A stretch of 64,000 bases of DNA from Pohlia nutans (lineage: Eukaryota > Streptophyta > Bryopsida > Bryales > Mniaceae): contig CM040101.1 of NCBI GenBank assembly GCA_022496805.1, positions 5,582,501-5,646,500 on the forward strand, read 5' to 3'. Of this stretch, positions 35,575 to 46,574 are shown piece by piece. Position 1 is the stretch's first letter. Every line of letters starts with the position of its first letter. The position numbers were made by a program, and so were the translations under genes. The notes beneath the pieces are model-generated. The model saw only the letters and a list, made by a program, of their open reading frames with translations, searched no databases and was not told the DNA's origin.

Positions 35575-36110
35575 AATTGACACGATGGCTGGAGCTGTTT
35601 TATTTTCATTGCGTACTTCGGATTTTTTTAGCGACGCTAAATTTTTTTTTCTAATTTTCTTTTGCAGTACATCATACAGGCTTTTTTCTACATCTACAAA
35701 AAATTTAAAATATTTTGATATTTATCTTTTTGACAAAAGCATGATGGCTGGTGTTGTTGTTTTTTTTTTCACATCAAACTTTGGATATTTTTAACTATGC
35801 TAAAACATTTTTTCTAATTTTTTTGCAGTAAATCATGCAAGTTTTTTTTCTATATCTACAAAAACATTCAAAAAATTATGATTTTTTTTTGACAAAATCT
35901 TGATAGCTGGAACTGTTTTTTTTTTTTTTTCTCACAGCAGACTTTGGATAATTTTAGCAACGCTAAATTTTATTTTTTTCAATTTCTTTTTTGCAGTAGA
36001 TTATGCAAGCGTTTCTGTACATCTAGAAAAGAATTCAAATTTTTTGAATTTTTTTTTCTTGACAACATTTCCTATTTACATTGAAAAAAAGTTTATTAAA
36101 AACAAAACAA
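35575..36110 (+). repeat. Tandem repeat of about 155 bp, three units
   Basis: Units begin near 35580, 35740 and 35898 with 'gatggctgg...gctgttttttttt' and share 'actttggata', 'tttttttgcagta' and 'tctatatctacaaaa'. The same unit occurs twice at 53590-53935 inside the nested element there, so this is a mobile satellite. Its 'ttttgcag' words resemble 3' splice sites. Confidence 0.7.
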
Positions 36111-36534
36111 AAATAGTGTAATTTCCCTACTAGAACATTTTTACAATTAGGATTGACATTTTTCAAAATAAAACTTCTAATAAATATTATTATATTATAT
36201 ATTATTATTATGATATTATTATAATATTATTGTTTTATTTTATTTCTGTTGATTTGGTCACAATTTTTCTTGTATTGCTAAAACCAACAGAAACTAAAAG
36301 ACTTTTGTTGAACCTTTACAAGAAGCTGTTAAATATATCAAGTTGTGACTGCTAGTGCTTGAAACAACAAGAAACTGTTGATTTTTTGTTGGTTTGGTTG
36401 ACCATTTCTAGTAGTGGTATCATCTTCGACCTTTAGAACTAACCTCGACACAAACCAACCTAGTCTATGGTATGATACAAATTGTGTATTTACACAACGG
36501 TCCCGTTGTTGGAACTGTTGTATTGGATTTTGAT

Positions 36535-36830
36535 ACTACACTAAATGGCGTATTTAGTATCTGGGACACTATTTATCAACCCAAATACTATTTAAGTTTA
36601 GGGAGATATAGTGTCCTTGAAAAAAAAATGAATGTAGTATGGCAACTTTGTAATACACACGGCATGCCACCTCATGTCACTCTCATTGCTTGGAAAGAAC
36701 ATGGCACTCCCGATGAAAGTGGGAATGACAAGTGGCAAACTCCTATATTGTGTAGGAACACTATTTCTCTTCACCTTTGATCGAATTGTGGTAAAAAGAC
36801 ATCAATTCTTCCTAAACACAAAATAGGCCT
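36535..36830 (+). mobile_element. MITE related to 19721-20081
   Basis: Starts ACTACACTAAATGGCGTA and contains 'tagtatctgggacacta' and 'gggaatgacaagtggcaa', shared in order with the copies at 19721 and 23765. The right end is degraded ('caattcttcctaaacac'). The 102-codon open frame here (36472-36780) is taken as fortuitous. Confidence 0.5.
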
Positions 36831-36954
36831 TTTTAATATAGCCAATTTAGTCTATTATATAATAAATTGGACTGTGTACGCACGCATGCCAAAATGGTTC
36901 CACCCCTGGAGTTGTTGTGTAGGGTTTGGCATAAGTCAACCTAATTTTATGATA

Positions 36955-37471
36955 TTAACCCTTAAACGTCAAAAATGCCCCACATGCTTGTTTTGATAGA
37001 ATAATGAAGAAAAAAGTGGACTTTCTCAACCAAAATTGAAATGGAATGGTGCTTTGGAAAGGCGATGAAAAAAGCGAGGCTAAATTTAGCAAATATGCAT
37101 GTTTTAGTAAATTGTACATTCCAAGGAAATTGGAAAGAAAATTGGTGGAGAAGGAAGGGAGGGAGTCGGGCAGCTTGAGACCTTGATGCATACCCGAGTT
37201 GGCAGTGCATGCTAACATTGTTAAAAAGAGTTTTTTATTTTATTTTAAAAATCCAGAATTAGAGAGCTCACTACAAAGCCGGAATCTCATTGAATTTTTT
37301 TAATTTGTATTTGAAGTGACACTATTCATTCCATTCACTATTTATAGAGGGTTTGAGGAATTCTCATTGGTTGTTCATGTTACTCAAGGGGCGACTATTG
37401 GGGACAACTCTCTAAAAAAAATTATTCTTTTGGGCTACCAGTCCAGGACCCTCTTGAGATTTAAGGGTTAA
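36955..37471 (+). mobile_element. TTAA-flanked MITE, family C (517 bp)
   Basis: Starts TTAACCCTTAAACGTCAAA and ends 'gagatttaagggttaa'. Shares 'atgaagaaaaaagtg' and 'tttctcaaccaaa' with 50662-51044. Non-coding. Confidence 0.7.
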
Positions 37472-37660
37472 TGACAATAATTTTTGTGTCGTTGGAATCC
37501 CGGTAAGAACTATCATGTTGGATTTGTATACTCTTCAAACTTTTTTTTTTTCAGTTCCATGGATGAGCCACAGTGGCTCCAACTAGTTAAAATTGAGTGT
37601 TGATATGTCACTAAGCTCATTTTTCTAGGAGACTATAAGTGGCTATAAGAGACTTTTTAC

Positions 37661-37721
37661 TACAACAAATAGGCGACTATACTAGTATTGGCAGAGCTAG
37701 TATAGTCGCCTATTTGTTGTA
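37661..37721. repeat. Perfect 25-bp palindromic hairpin with 11-nt loop
   Basis: 37661-37685 (TACAACAAATAGGCGACTAT plus ACTAG) pairs without mismatch with 37697-37721; the loop is 'tattggcagag'. It could be a collapsed MITE (two termini back to back) or a small hairpin RNA source. No partner copies seen in the window. Confidence 0.85.
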
Positions 37722-37784
37722 AATATCAAAAAGAACTTGGCAACCAACAAAACAAAGTCAAAGGGTTCATTTTGGCATCATGAA

Positions 37785-38105
37785 AATTGCATGTTGTGCA
37801 TTATTAGCATTAACAAATCTAACAATGTAGTAATTTGGCGAAAATTTACTTTTTATTGTAATGGGCAATTTTAAAATGAAGCATGAACCTGCAAAACACA
37901 CACAAGCACTCCGATGCCACAATAAGTGCTATGTATGTCATAAATTTGCATGTTTTGCATTATCCACATTAAAAAACCTAACATTGTAGTAATTTGACGA
38001 TTGTTTCTTCTTGTATTGTGATGATAATAGAATGAAACATAGACCTGCAAAATACACACAAACACTCCGATGTCACAATAAGTCTATGTATGTCATAAAT
38101 TTCAA
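37785..38105 (+). repeat. Tandem duplication of about 160 bp
   Basis: Two units with 'gcattatt...agcattaa', 'ctaacaatgtagtaatttg' and 'cacaataagt...ctatgtatgtcat', starting near 37785 and 37947. Non-coding. Confidence 0.65.
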
Positions 38106-38764
38106 GACTGCCAAGACATGCATGAGTGAACACACAAAGAGTAGGGTTAGACAAGGAAGATGCCAAGAAGGCCTATAATCTGCAACTCACCAACAAACAC
38201 TCTGATGCTATTGTTTAGAACAAGGGTTTCGTTAAAAGTGCACTTCAATATGTAAAAGTGCACATGAACAATTTTTTGGAAATTTATAAATTTCATTGAA
38301 AATATGATAATTTTATAATTATCCTAGTAAGAAAAATAAAGAATATAGACATGGGTACATTTTAGGTTCATTATGCTTGGTTATTGATCAAATTACAATT
38401 TTGTGATTTTTATAAAAAAAGTTGAGTTAACAATAATATGAGAAACCTTGCTAGAAATTTCTTATAATTTTAAATTATATCTTATATTAATAATTCAAAT
38501 ATGGTTATAAATTTAAATATATATTTGAAAAAATATATATTTTACTTACAAGATAAAAGATTGAGGTATGTACATGCACGTCTAATATTGAGAAAACATC
38601 ATTGCATATGACAAAGTTTGGATATTTAAATACACACTTAATAGCAAAAAAAATTCAGTCATAAAAAAATCTCATTCACATGAAACCTTGACAAAATTAT
38701 ATATCAATATCGTATTGTATAAATTGTCAAGTATAAAGTACAATATAGAGCTAATATGGCAAAT

Positions 38765-39079
38765 CTATTCTAAAAGGTTAAGGTGATATTCAAAATGAAA
38801 CTTTTCACCATTTGGAATTTTTAACTCTTTCTCGGTTCTAACACCCAAAACAGTAATCAAATTTTGGGTCCCAACGGTATTCTCCCAAGCAGTAAAAATA
38901 GAATCAATTGGAACACAACCATGTGGTTCTCGAGAGGGTTCCCAAGCACGGTATATACAATCCGTGTACCGATTGTGAAACGTCCCTTCTTCATCTTGTA
39001 ATCCTCTTGACATTCCTAGTTGATACCATAGAACGTTTGTAATACCGTTCTCACATGCTTGTTGACTTAGAGAGAGCAC
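38765..39079 (-). CDS. 104-codon open frame, function unknown
   Basis: The translation has balanced composition unlike the AT-rich DNA around it, with motifs such as CENGITNVLWYQLGMSRG, TDCIYRAWEPSREPHG and NLITVLGVRTEKELKIP. It is preceded on its strand by 'ctggcaaaag', a possible 3' splice site, so it may be the last exon of a split gene or a captured gene fragment. I do not recognise the family. It lies 550 bp inside the left terminus of the 7.2-kb element, where a protein of the element could be expected. Confidence 0.35.
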   Translation of the reverse strand: MLSLSQQACENGITNVLWYQLGMSRGLQDEEGTFHNRYTDCIYRAWEPSREPHGCVPIDSIFTAWENTVGTQNLITVLGVRTEKELKIPNGEKFHFEYHLNLLE

Positions 39080-39278
39080 TTTTGCCAGAAAAAAAGGAAT
39101 GCCTAAGTTTCAATCCATATGATTTGTTTTAAGATAAAACAAGCCTGATCATACAAAAAAAACAAGATGATTGTAAGAACATGTTAAAAAAAAAGTTTTA
39201 TGTAATTCAACAATAATAAAAATAGATGATGTAACTTTATGCCTTAATTTCTTAAATGCGGACAAAATTAACTATCGT

Positions 39279-41160
39279 CATAAGGGGTGTGGCATGTGCC
39301 TCACCCCTTAAGATTTAAATAAGGCAAAATATTGTCATAAGGGGTGTGGCATGTGCCTCACCCCTTAAGATTCAAACTAGGCAAAATATTGTTATAAGGG
39401 GTGTGGCATGTGCCTCACCCCTTAAGATTTAAACTAGGCAAAATAGGGCTATGAGGGGTGTGGCATGTGCCTCACCCCTTAAGATTTAAACTAGGCAAAA
39501 TATTATTACCGTAGTTTACTAGTAGGTTTGGCAACTTGCTACCTAATATTTAATTAAAGTTCAAAAAGTAGGTTCGGCACCTAAAAATAGTATATTAATA
39601 CTTTCGACAATTTTCTCTTTTAATTTTTTAAAATTCGGCTTATTGTCATGTACAACTCTCTTGCATTGGTTGACAAGTAAGATGTGAGATAAGAGTGGAG
39701 AATGCTCTGTGCTTTACGCAAGTGGAGTGGAGTTGTATCCAACAAGGCATATGGGATATGTAAACTTTGAGGTGAAGCACCTAGTTAGTCTTCATTTTTA
39801 TACCACGCATAACTTTTGCATAGAGTCTTCAAATGACATAAAATTTGTTGGAGGTGAAAGATTACTTGATTTCTAAACTTTTCTTAGACCAACAAAATTC
39901 CAAAAAAGTTGATCTTATATGCACAAATGAGCTCCGAAAAACTGTTAGGAACGCATTTTGATTTTGACTTTTACACGGCTGCTCTATTTTGTCTATATCT
40001 TTTGCATAAAGACTTATTTTGACACAAAACTTGTTGAAGGTGGAAGAAGGCTTGATTTCTCAACTTTTGTTAGTTGGACAAATTTCTATAAAACTTCATC
40101 TTCTATGTTCAATTGGACTCCAAAAATCTGTGTAGGACACATTTCAAAAGCTAGAGTCTTATTACTTCTTAACCCATATTCTTTGTGGACGGATGTAAAT
40201 GAACTTGATTACAAGAGCAACACCTTCTCTCCACTACAATTCACACATGCTTCCAAACGAAGTAAAAATCTAGTGGAAGGTAACAATTTCTCACTTTTTG
40301 GCAATTTTGAATTATAATTTATATTATATTTGGCAAAAAATGCCAATGATATTCCGAAATTTTAGGCATCTATATTTAGAATTATTTTTTGCCAAACCTG
40401 CTAGTAAACTACGGTATAAGGGGTATGGCATATGCCTCACCCCTTAAGATTCAAACTAGACAAAATATCGTCATGAGGGGTGTGGCATGTGCCTCACCCC
40501 TTAAGATTTAAACTAGGCAAAATAGGGCTATAAGGGGTGTGGCATGTGCCTCACCCCTTAAGATTTAAACTAGGCAAAAGATTGTTATAAGGATTGTGGC
40601 ACATGTCTCACCTCTAAAGATTCAAATAAGGCAAAATATTGTCATAAGGGGTGTGGCATGTGCCTCACCCCTTAAGATTCAAACTAGGCAAAATATTGTC
40701 TTAAGGGGTGTGGCATGTGCCTCACCTCTTAAGATTCTAACTAGGCAAAATATTTTTATATGGGGTGTGGCACATGTTTCCCCCCTTGAATTTCTATCAA
40801 GGCAGATTATTGTCTTACGGGGTGTCCCACCTACCTTATGCCTTCATATTTGAACAAAGTTAATACTGTTATGTGGAGTGTGGCATGTGCCTCATCTCTT
40901 AAAATTCTAACAAAGTTAATTAGTGTCATATGGGGTGTAGCATGTGTCTTACTCGCAAGCCTAGCAATTAAATTCATAAAGGAAGTGGCACATGCGTAAC
41001 CCCTAAAATCCTAACTTAACCAATTACATGTATAGATGGTGTAGCATGTATCTCAACCCGCATAAACTTAAGTGAAATTAACTTCAACAAAGGTGATTAT
41101 TCTCATAAAGGGTGTTGCATGTGCCTCACCCTTTTAAACCTCATAAAACCAAATAAATTT
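39279..41160 (+). repeat. 57-bp tandem array with palindromic core
   Basis: Units of 57 bp begin at 39279, 39336, 39393 and 39450, then resume at 40415 after an insertion and decay towards 41160. Each has the core 'aggggtgtggcatgtgcctc' followed by 'accccttaagatt' and 'aggcaaaatattgt'. The arms of the core can pair (GGGGTG with CACCCC). 57 is a multiple of three, so a periodic open frame arises by chance (40596-40853); I do not regard it as coding. Confidence 0.85.
39509..40414. mobile_element. TA-flanked inverted-repeat element (906 bp) inside the 57-bp array
   Basis: Termini CCGTAGTTTACTAGTAGGTT and AACCTGCTAGTAAACTACGG, with TA outside each (39507-39508, 40415-40416). It splits one repeat unit, so it is younger than the array. 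Shares CCGTAGT ends with the element at 9898-10170. Open frames inside (such as 39958-40317, +) lack recognisable domains. Confidence 0.8.
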
Positions 41161-41389
41161 ATTAAGGTTGTAAGATTTGCGTCACCTTGTTTAGTCACAA
41201 GCAAAATTAAATTGCAGAGTAATAAGTTGAAGTAAATGAAACTAAGTAGAGGAATTAATATTGCACATGCCTAACCATTTTAAGAGTGCTATTAATATAG
41301 TGCCACCGGCGCTCCCAAAAAAATTCAAGTCAAAATTCTTAAATTTGTGTAAGTTAAAGCTATACGGACTTGGAGATCTCACAAAAGAT

Positions 41390-41890
41390 AAATAAATTAA
41401 AATTTGAAAAACCTAAACGGCCGCTTAGGGTTTAGGTCGTGTTTTCGCTTCTTCCTACCTTTCTCTCTTCTCCGCCGCCTTTCCTCTCTGCCGCTCCTTG
41501 CTTGTGCGGCGCTTCTCTTCTCCACCGTCTTGCTTCGCTTGCAAAGTGCCGAAACTTGTATAGTGGTGATTTGCAACATTAATGCCTCCGCCTTGGTACA
41601 ACCCACGTTCTGATGTACTTGTTCTGCATATCTAGATAACCTTGTTTGTGTGGTACTAAACCTTCTACCTTCTTGCTACAGGTCGCATCACTTCAACTCT
41701 ACTATGCGGTTAACACCTCATCTATAAACAAGTTTCATCACACTACCAAGAATCTTGTTGATTTATCTCACTTGGGCCCCAACTTCTCGTACTAAGATCT
41801 ACTTTGAAGCGCTTCTGATTCTTAGTTTCCTTCAGATCTATTGTGTTTATCACTTCAGTACTTAAATAAGGGTAAGTTTCCGACTTTCAA
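41390..41890 (+). other. Captured plant gene leader-like segment
   Basis: A GC-rich island between the two arrays: 'gccgcttagggtttaggtcg', then a C/T-rich stretch with 'ctccgccgcc', and 'taagg|gtaagtttcc' at about 41870, a good 5' splice site. This looks like the first exon and leader of a plant housekeeping gene taken up by the element. The 69-codon frame in it has no domain. Confidence 0.4.
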
Positions 41891-42280
41891 ATTTCATCTA
41901 GATCTAGATCTAATTTTTTTTTAGGGTTTCCAACTTCATTTAGTATTCAACCACCAAATTGTTGCTATGTGCACATCACAATCTCAAATCTCAGTTCCAA
42001 TAACATTTGCTTGTATTTATGAAACTCTGAAATTTGCATCTTTGAGAATTTTTGAATCATCAATATTTTAAATTATTTGTATTATAACTCACATTCCTTT
42101 AAAGTTCTAAATATTTAGGGTTCTGGACATATATCACTTGATGACACAATCTCAAAATCTAGATTATGAGTTTTGTAATTAAGTTCTCATCTCACTTATT
42201 ACCAAATTCTAAATTTTAAAATTCAATGTTTTTTATTTTCAATTTGAGGAGGATGTGTGGAGTTTCTGTGAACATTTTTT

Positions 42281-43600
42281 GGAGTGAGGCACATGCCTCA
42301 CTACTTGAATTGCAATCTGATTTTAAATTTCTAAACTCACCACATACCTCACTCCTTGCATCGTAATCACAATCTCATTTTATGTTCATTATGCAAATAT
42401 ACCAAATGTATGCCACATATCTCACTCCATGTGTTTGGTTCTCGTTTTGATTGTATTTATGCATTTCACTCATGTAGAATTTAGAAGGTGAGGCACATGC
42501 CTCACCCCCGCTGTGTTTGATTTCAATTTTGATTGTACTTAATTGATTTTGCTCATGTGACATTTTAGAGGTGAGGCACAAGCCTCACCCTTTGTGTTTG
42601 ATTCATGTTTTTGATGTCAATGAGATTATAATCTCATATTTTTCTAAGAGTGAGGCACATGCTTCATCCGTTTGTGTTTAAGTTTTATTTTTATTTTTTA
42701 TGTCCTTGAGTTTATGCTCTCATATTTTTCTGAGGGTGAGGCACATGGCTCACCCCCTTGTGTTTGATTTTTGTTTTTGATGTCATGGAGTTTATGCTCT
42801 CATATTTTTGTGAGGGTGAGGCACATACCTCACCCTCGTGTTTGATTTTTGTTTTTGATGTCATTGAGTTTAGGTTCACATATTTTTCTGAGGGTGAGGC
42901 ACATGCCCCACCCTTTATGTTTAGTTTTTTTTTATGTCCTTGAGGTTATGCTCTCATCTTTTTGTAAGGGTGAGGCACATGCCTCACCCCTTTGTGTTTG
43001 GTTTTTGTTCTTGATGTCATTGAGTTTAAGCTCTCATATTTTTGTGAAGGTGGGGCACATGGCTCACCCCCTTGTGTTTGATTTTTTTTGATGTTCTTGA
43101 GTTTATGCTCTTGTATTTTTGTGAGGGTGAGGCACATGCCTCCTCCGTTGTGTTTGTTTTTTGTTTTTGATGTCATTGAGTTTATACTCTCATATTTTTG
43201 TGAGGTTGTGGCACCCTTTGTGTTTAATTTTTATTTATAACGTTTTTAGTTGTTATTTTCCATATGGGATTTCGGGGATGAGGCACATGTCTCACTCAAT
43301 GTGTTTAATTCTTATTCTCGATGTGATTGTATGTATTTTTTGCATTGTTGCTTTTCTTGAATTTAGGGGATGAGGCACATGCCACACTCTTTCTATATAA
43401 TTTTGAATTTAGTTGTACTTAAGTTTCTTTGCTTATGTAGGATTGAGGGGGTGATGCACATGCTTTACTCCTATTGTTGATGTTATATTGAAAGGTGTGG
43501 CATTTCTTTGATTGATTGTACAAAGAATGAATCTTTTATAAATTTGAGTGTTTTTGCAATTGGAGTTTTTGGAGGTATGGCACATGTCGCACTCTTTTAG
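42281..43600 (+). repeat. 78-bp tandem array with GGGTGAGGCACATGCCTCACCC core
   Basis: About 15 cores, near 42283, 42487, 42569, 42650, 42733, 42812, 42890, 42967, 43047, 43123, 43200, 43275, 43368, 43446 and 43570. The best match 'gtgaggcacatgcctcac', a perfect palindrome, plus flanking GG/CC. The spacer is 'tttgtgtttgatttttgttt' followed by 'ttgatgtcattgag' and 'tctcatatttttgtg'. Spacing is 76-84 bp in the central part. Related in core, but not in spacer, to the 57-bp array upstream. Confidence 0.85.
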
Positions 43601-43683
43601 TAAAGATCACTTATTCTTATTATTCGTAGTTTTTCATGCATATTGACTATTTGTTTGTTTGTTGATGTTATTGTGTGATTTTA

Positions 43684-43763
43684 GGAGGTCTTTTTGGAGG
43701 ACTTCTCATGCGGAGTAAAGGGGGCAGGCCTTCAAAGGCCCCCCCAAAGAAGAAAATGCATTG
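43684..43763 (+). other. Possible last exon encoding a basic AT-hook-like tail
   Basis: After 'gtgtgattttag' (3' splice site-like), one frame reads LMRSKGGRPSKAPPKKKMH and stops. GRPSK and PPKKK resemble an AT-hook or nuclear tail. Very short, and no upstream exon could be linked to it. Confidence 0.25.
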
Positions 43764-44473
43764 ATACATCGAGATGTGCGCAAGGATATGTTTTCTCTAG
43801 GCTTGGGTTTAGAATCTTTGGATGGCTAGATTTGTTTAGTTGATATTAATAATATATTATAGTATTATAGTGATATGATATAGAGTATAGAATATTTGTT
43901 ACCATGTAACTTATTACTTGAGTATACTATATATTATTGTGTTTTACTATCATGGTGTATCTTTTTTCAAATTCCTTCAAAGAATTTATTGTATAAACAC
44001 ATAATCAACAAATTGAATTTAGTTTGTTTGCTTGGAATTGCCTCAATAAGATTTTTTTATGATTTAAAGTTTATTTTCATAAAAAGTACCACACATTCAA
44101 TCTCATTATAGTATACATTGTAATATGTAAATTTAAATACAAAATTGGTTTAATTGATTGTATGGATTTATTAAGATTACCACTATGGATATGGTTCTCA
44201 AAACTTAGTATATATTTTTTAGTTGTTGTTCTAATTATTAAAATTTCAGAACTTCAAATACATAAATAAGACACATGCTTTATTTTTTTGTTTGACTTTA
44301 TTGTTTTTAAGTATTCAAATATAAAGTGACACAAGCACATTATTTTTTTTATTATTTTTTTCTGAATTTATCATTTTGAATGTTTTTGCTTCCATGGTGT
44401 GTCTTGCCAATTAGGATTGATTTATTTTTCAATCTTTTAACTAAAAATTAGGATGTAAGTGTTACATTTTCTA

Positions 44474-45106
44474 TTAACCCCTAAAGGACCGTAAGGCCCC
44501 CAGGGGGCTTTTGAATGTAGAAAAGTGCAAATTGGATGAGATTGTTCCAAAGAAGCCCAAATTTGCGGAGAGAGGATCCTAGCTGTTTTTGCGAGATGGA
44601 TCCAACGGTTTTTCCCGATCGGAAAATGATGAAGAATTGGATTTTTGGCGAATTCTTTGAGAAGAGCATTCTTTGAGACTAGCGTCGAGGTTTCACTTTA
44701 TCATACACTATGATATCTCATTGTTTGGAGACTTCAGAGTCCCATATCTTTTTTTCCACACCTCAGAATTTGACGAAAAAAATTCCACATGAGGGTCATG
44801 ATGTTCTTTACATGTGGTAAAAATTTCAGATGTTTTGGAGCACTTCTAAGCAATCCGATTTCAGCATAAGTACGAAGTACCCCCTGCCGTAACAATTTCC
44901 ATCAATCTTCTCAACGGTGGCATTTTCTCAAAAATTGTGCGATCTTGTTGATCTCTTTTTCATAAACAAGCTATGTAAGTCTTCTTTAGTTTCAACGGTG
45001 CCGATCGTGAAAATTACCCCACACTAATAAGAAATTGAGCTTGCTACAAGAGCTAATCAAGAAAACATGAGCTAAGCTAAAACACCCCCGGTCCTTTAGG
45101 GGTTAA
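44474..45106. mobile_element. TTAA-flanked element with CCCCTAAAGGACC ends (633 bp)
   Basis: Starts TTAACCCCTAAAGGACCG and ends CGGTCCTTTAGGGGTTAA, a perfect 18-base inverted terminus. Interior GC-richer than flanks, non-coding. Nested in the 7.2-kb element. Confidence 0.85.
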
Positions 45107-45699
45107 ACTTACGAACAATTATTGAAGCTGCACAAAATAATGTTTTTTAGCCGTTTAATTGATCTGATATTATAAAAAATTCTTGATTATAAACTTAAAG
45201 CACAAAATAAATATGACACACATATATTTTACATAGCTTGCTTTGGATTTATTTTCAATCAATAATATCTGAAAAGACTCTAGCCAAAGTACAATATTAT
45301 TGCTTATACATACCAAAATTTGTGATTAAAATATTAAAAAATAATCCCAAAAAATAGTGCACATTTCAATAGGTACTTTTAACGAAACCCTTGTTTTAGT
45401 TCATTTACTTTATGAAAAGCTATGAATTGAAAACAAATCAAGCATTGTAAATCCAACAATCCCAACCAGAGTACAAACGAACATATAAAGCATTCAACAC
45501 AAAACAAAAGTCTATTGAAAACCCATTTAAAGAATTAGGCCAAGTTTAACTTTTATACTTAGAAAGTCATATTGACTTGCTATCATCTATTGGCGTTTCC
45601 ACCATAATTGCAGATCTCAATACTTTGAAACTTTAATTATTTTTAAAGCATATGGAGAACTATGCAAGACATATGTATCTACAAGACGATAACTAGTAA

Positions 45700-46415
45700 T
45701 CCATTCTCACTAGTAGTAGCTCTTCGTCCAAAACAACCTTCTTCTCCACCTTTCAGTCTTCAAATTTGGTGATTGGCCTTATAACCATTGTATTAGTACT
45801 ATCTGCTACCGTAAGGGTGGCTCAGACGCAAAGGGATTTAGGGTTTGTTCAACTTACAAGCAATAGCGGCCAAGATTTCCTCTCAAGCGTTGTACAAAAC
45901 AAAAAACTAATGAATGTGATTGCAAATGCAGGTAGTAGCGATCCGGCGTCAAAGCCAAAGCAAATTTGGCCATAACTTTTGTGTACAAGCATAACCGGCG
46001 ATCTCACCGCCACAAAGAGGAGGGCCTAGTGGGCGAGAGGACTTCAAAGCATAGTGCAAATGAGCCAAGGACAGTGGCGACCCAGGCACAGAATGTGAGT
46101 GAGAAGGTGGCTTCCAAGGGATGACGGAAACAAAAGTTGGTGGATGAAACCCTTAAATTCTTTTCATCCGACGAAATGTAGCAAGACGTGTCGCACGAGT
46201 CTCAAGCACAAGTTGTACATGCTAGCGCCTCCCAATCCCGTGGCGAAAGCAACGTGGCAACCAACTATTCACCTGACCCCTCAAGTTTGCTTCATACTTT
46301 TACACAAGTGGATTATTTTACATGGGCCAATTACTAAGCTCTTTTTTGTGAAGCAATTTGGCATCAAGTCACCAATATTAAAAGGACTAATACTCCTACT
46401 TGGTATTGTATAATG
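45700..46415 (+). pseudogene. Decayed open frame, family unknown
   Basis: 45766-45975 reads LITIVLVLSATVRVAQTQRD... followed after a frame change by a segment (about 45975-46410) that stays protein-like with several stops: EGLVGERTSKHSANEPR, RKQKLVDETLKFFSSDEM, LLHTFTQVDYFTWANY. GC is raised over its neighbours. It may be a degenerate transposon or captured gene. I cannot name it. Confidence 0.35.
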
Positions 46416-46574
46416 TACTAAAGCCATGTAAATTTTCAAATGAAAAAACCACTCATTGAATCTATAAACTATTCAAGTAATTCAACCAACATATTGATAT
46501 TAATATCCAAGTAATACTCTCTGATTTTATTTTTAAATTTTTTTTTTAACGTTTAAACTCCAGAAATGGCAAGT

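Larger units (their letters stand above)
38219..45395. mobile_element. 7.2-kb inverted-repeat element with TTAG duplications
   Basis: The left end AACAAGGGTTTCGTTAAAAG at 38219 is repeated in perfect inverted form at 45376-45395. TTAG lies directly outside both ends (38215-38218, 45396-45399). The inner part of the terminus (GTTAAAAGTGCAC) is shared with the Tc1-like element at 52103-56586. Inside are two palindrome-cored tandem arrays, a leader-like GC-rich segment, a small open frame, a nested TA element and a nested TTAA element. No transposase was recognised, so it is a large non-autonomous element or a composite. Confidence 0.6.

Noticed and set aside
36472..36780. 102-codon frame in the MITE
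   Set aside because: The corresponding sequence in the related copies at 19740 and 23770 is not open in the same frame.
40596..40853. Open frame with 19-residue repeats (VACASPLKI...)
   Set aside because: It is the 57-bp array read in one frame; 57 is divisible by three, so periodicity and openness follow from the repeat.
42758..43373. Overlapping frames with GEAHTSPS-type repeats
   Set aside because: By-products of the 78-bp palindromic array; frames change between units and show no conserved start.
42281..43600. Array considered as a CRISPR
   Set aside because: Regular repeats with a dyad, but the spacers are near-identical and longer, the genome is eukaryotic and there are no cas genes.
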